From NCBI GenBank assembly GCA_049578985.1, contig JBAUMZ010000078.1:1-13147 (forward strand): DNA of 13,147 nt, in the 5' to 3' direction. Origin of the DNA: TH5896 sp049578985. GTDB taxonomy: Archaea; Thermoproteota; Nitrososphaeria; Nitrososphaerales; Nitrososphaeraceae. The position numbers were made by a program, and so were the translations under genes. Position 1 is the first letter of the stretch; each line of letters starts with the position of its first letter. Shown in pieces: positions 12,413 to 13,147 of the stretch. A model generated the notes under the pieces. The model was given only the letters and a program-made list of their open reading frames with translations, was not told where the DNA came from and ran no database searches.

Positions 12413-12715
12413 ATGAAATACAGAAGTAGAACAGAAATTGTTGGTCTTATCCTAGAGGCCGCAAATGGAGGAGGAGCCACAAAGACAAAAATAATGTACA
12501 AGGCATTTTTATCATTCGCTCAGCTCCGAGAATACCTTACAATGCTGCAGGAGAGTAAACTTATAGAACATGAAAGCGGGAATCAGACATACAGAACAAC
12601 AGAGAAAGGAATGTGTTTGCTGCAAATCTATGAAAAGATGTATGAATTAGCACCACCACTTGCAACCACAGAAAGCAATACCAGAATCCTTAGCAGTATC
12701 GAGGGAGGTCACTAG
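12413..12715 (+). CDS. Winged-helix DNA-binding regulator
   Basis: A 100-residue protein. Residues 5-72 fit an archaeal winged helix-turn-helix: a first helix (RTEIVGLILEAANGG), the ATKTKIMYKAFLSFAQL segment with the second helix and turn, a recognition helix (QLREYLTMLQESKLIE), a short wing (NQTYRTTEKG), and a last helix (MCLLQIYEKMYEL) that probably dimerises. The TKIMYKAxLSxxQLxEYLxxLxxxxLI pattern is one I associate with the abundant small HTH_45-type regulators of ammonia-oxidising archaea. It has no ligand domain. The next gene starts 2 nt after its stop, with a Shine-Dalgarno-like GGGAGGT inside this gene's last codons. The two are therefore probably one operon, and the regulator may control the exported protein or its own operon. 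Confidence 0.85.
   Translation: MKYRSRTEIVGLILEAANGGGATKTKIMYKAFLSFAQLREYLTMLQESKLIEHESGNQTYRTTEKGMCLLQIYEKMYELAPPLATTESNTRILSSIEGGH
12703..12709 (+). promoter_or_regulatory. Shine-Dalgarno site for the downstream gene
   Basis: GGGAGGT lies 8 nt before the ATG at 12718 and within the last codons of the regulator. Most genes here look leaderless, so this internal site supports translation as the second gene of a polycistronic mRNA. Confidence 0.65.
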
Positions 12716-12717
12716 GA

Positions 12718-13147
12718 ATGAATCAAGAAAATAAAAGAGACAGGCCAAGGTCTGCAGCAGTTATCGCGGTTGCTTTAATGCTGTCAGTAAGCGGGCTAGC
12801 TATTGGACACACTTCACTCAATGCGTATGCGACAAAGCCAGGCAATAGTAACGACAACTCTCTTGTACTGCCTCAGAATATGGGCACTGCACCATTAGAT
12901 ATGGAAGGCACAGGATTTGCGGCGGCGGCGGCATCAACTAACGCAGCATGTGGACAAGTCGTAAGTGGACAAGTAAATCTAACTGCAAATCTTAACTGCA
13001 GTGGAGATGGTATCATAGTAGATGGTCCAAATACAGTAATTAACATGAATGGATTCTCAATCACAGGACCTGGAAAGGACAGCTCTAAAGTTGGGATTAT
13101 GGTATCCAATGTTGATAATGTAGTAGTACATGGACCTGGTTCAATCA
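12718..13147 (+). CDS. Exported beta-helix protein (3' truncated by the window)
   Basis: The ATG at 12718 opens 143 codons without a stop to the window edge. A basic N-terminus (NQENKRDRPRS) precedes a hydrophobic signal segment (13-35) ending SLNAYA before TKPGNSNDN. A short five-Ala run occurs in GTGFAAAAASTNAACGQ. From about residue 78 the sequence shows right-handed beta-helix rungs of the NosD/pectate-lyase type: a CGQVVSGQVNLTANLNC entry, DGIIVDGPNTVINMNG, FSITGPGKDSSKVGIMV, then VDNVVVHGPGSI. Such proteins often have 10 or more rungs and bind or cleave polysaccharides or form surface fibres; which applies cannot be told from this portion. It lies 2 nt after the winged-helix gene and shares its promoter. 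Confidence 0.8.
   Translation, partial: MNQENKRDRPRSAAVIAVALMLSVSGLAIGHTSLNAYATKPGNSNDNSLVLPQNMGTAPLDMEGTGFAAAAASTNAACGQVVSGQVNLTANLNCSGDGIIVDGPNTVINMNGFSITGPGKDSSKVGIMVSNVDNVVVHGPGSI

Noticed and set aside
1..13147. CRISPR arrays, tRNA or rRNA genes, insertion sequences
   Set aside because: No regularly spaced repeats, no tRNA T-arm or cloverleaf pattern, no rRNA-like sequence and no transposase motifs were seen on reading both strands.

Overview
The window looks like a low-GC chromosome segment of an ammonia-oxidising archaeon of the Nitrososphaera/Nitrosocosmicus type. This is inference from several signs. Genes carry archaeal TATA boxes, often about 25-30 nt before the start codon, as in leaderless transcripts. 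Many short exported proteins have signal peptides ending in VFA- or LFA-like motifs. There is a winged-helix regulator and a small PRC-barrel-like protein of types I associate with this phylum, and a small two-cysteine exported protein with an SQIQGDDN tail. Coding density is low, and several intergenic stretches look like eroded genes.

Layout. Positions 1-131 hold the C-terminus of an unidentified gene. After a sparse 750-bp stretch with a 24-bp tandem duplication come an exported Ser/Ala/Asp/His repeat protein (881-1480, +) and a small exported two-Cys protein (1722-1988, +). Next are an HtrA-protease-like remnant whose nucleophile position is Leu (about 2013-2141, +), an exported Asp/His + poly-Ala protein (2350-2586, -), and an exported protein with an Ig-like domain and Ser/Ala tail (3177-3926, -). 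A two-TM protein follows (4481-5077, +). Its stop codon overlaps that of a frameshifted BtuF-like cobalamin/iron-binding-protein remnant (5074-5323, -). Then come an exported protein of unknown fold (5862-6500, +), a second copy of the tail of the BtuF-like remnant (near 6690-6748, -), a soluble hypothetical (7341-7742, +), a third poly-Ala-tailed exported protein (7930-8160, -), a PRC-barrel-like protein (8532-8768, +), a voltage-gated-like K+ channel with an AYGE filter (8933-9754, -), a four-TM protein (10063-10566, +) and a possible small membrane protein (10630-10839, -). A 1.5-kb gene-poor stretch holds palindromes and TATA boxes. The window ends with a winged-helix regulator (12413-12715, +) closely followed by an exported beta-helix protein that runs off the end.

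The most interesting theme is a set of four exported proteins built as signal peptide, charged Asp/His region or Ig-like domain, then Gly/Ser-punctuated poly-Ala or Ser/Ala tail; three of them end in Asn. They lie within about 7 kb, each with its own promoter or terminator signals. They look like a dispersed low-complexity cell-surface or matrix family, but no function can be read from sequence alone. The other theme is gene decay: at least two recognisable protein families survive here only as fragments.
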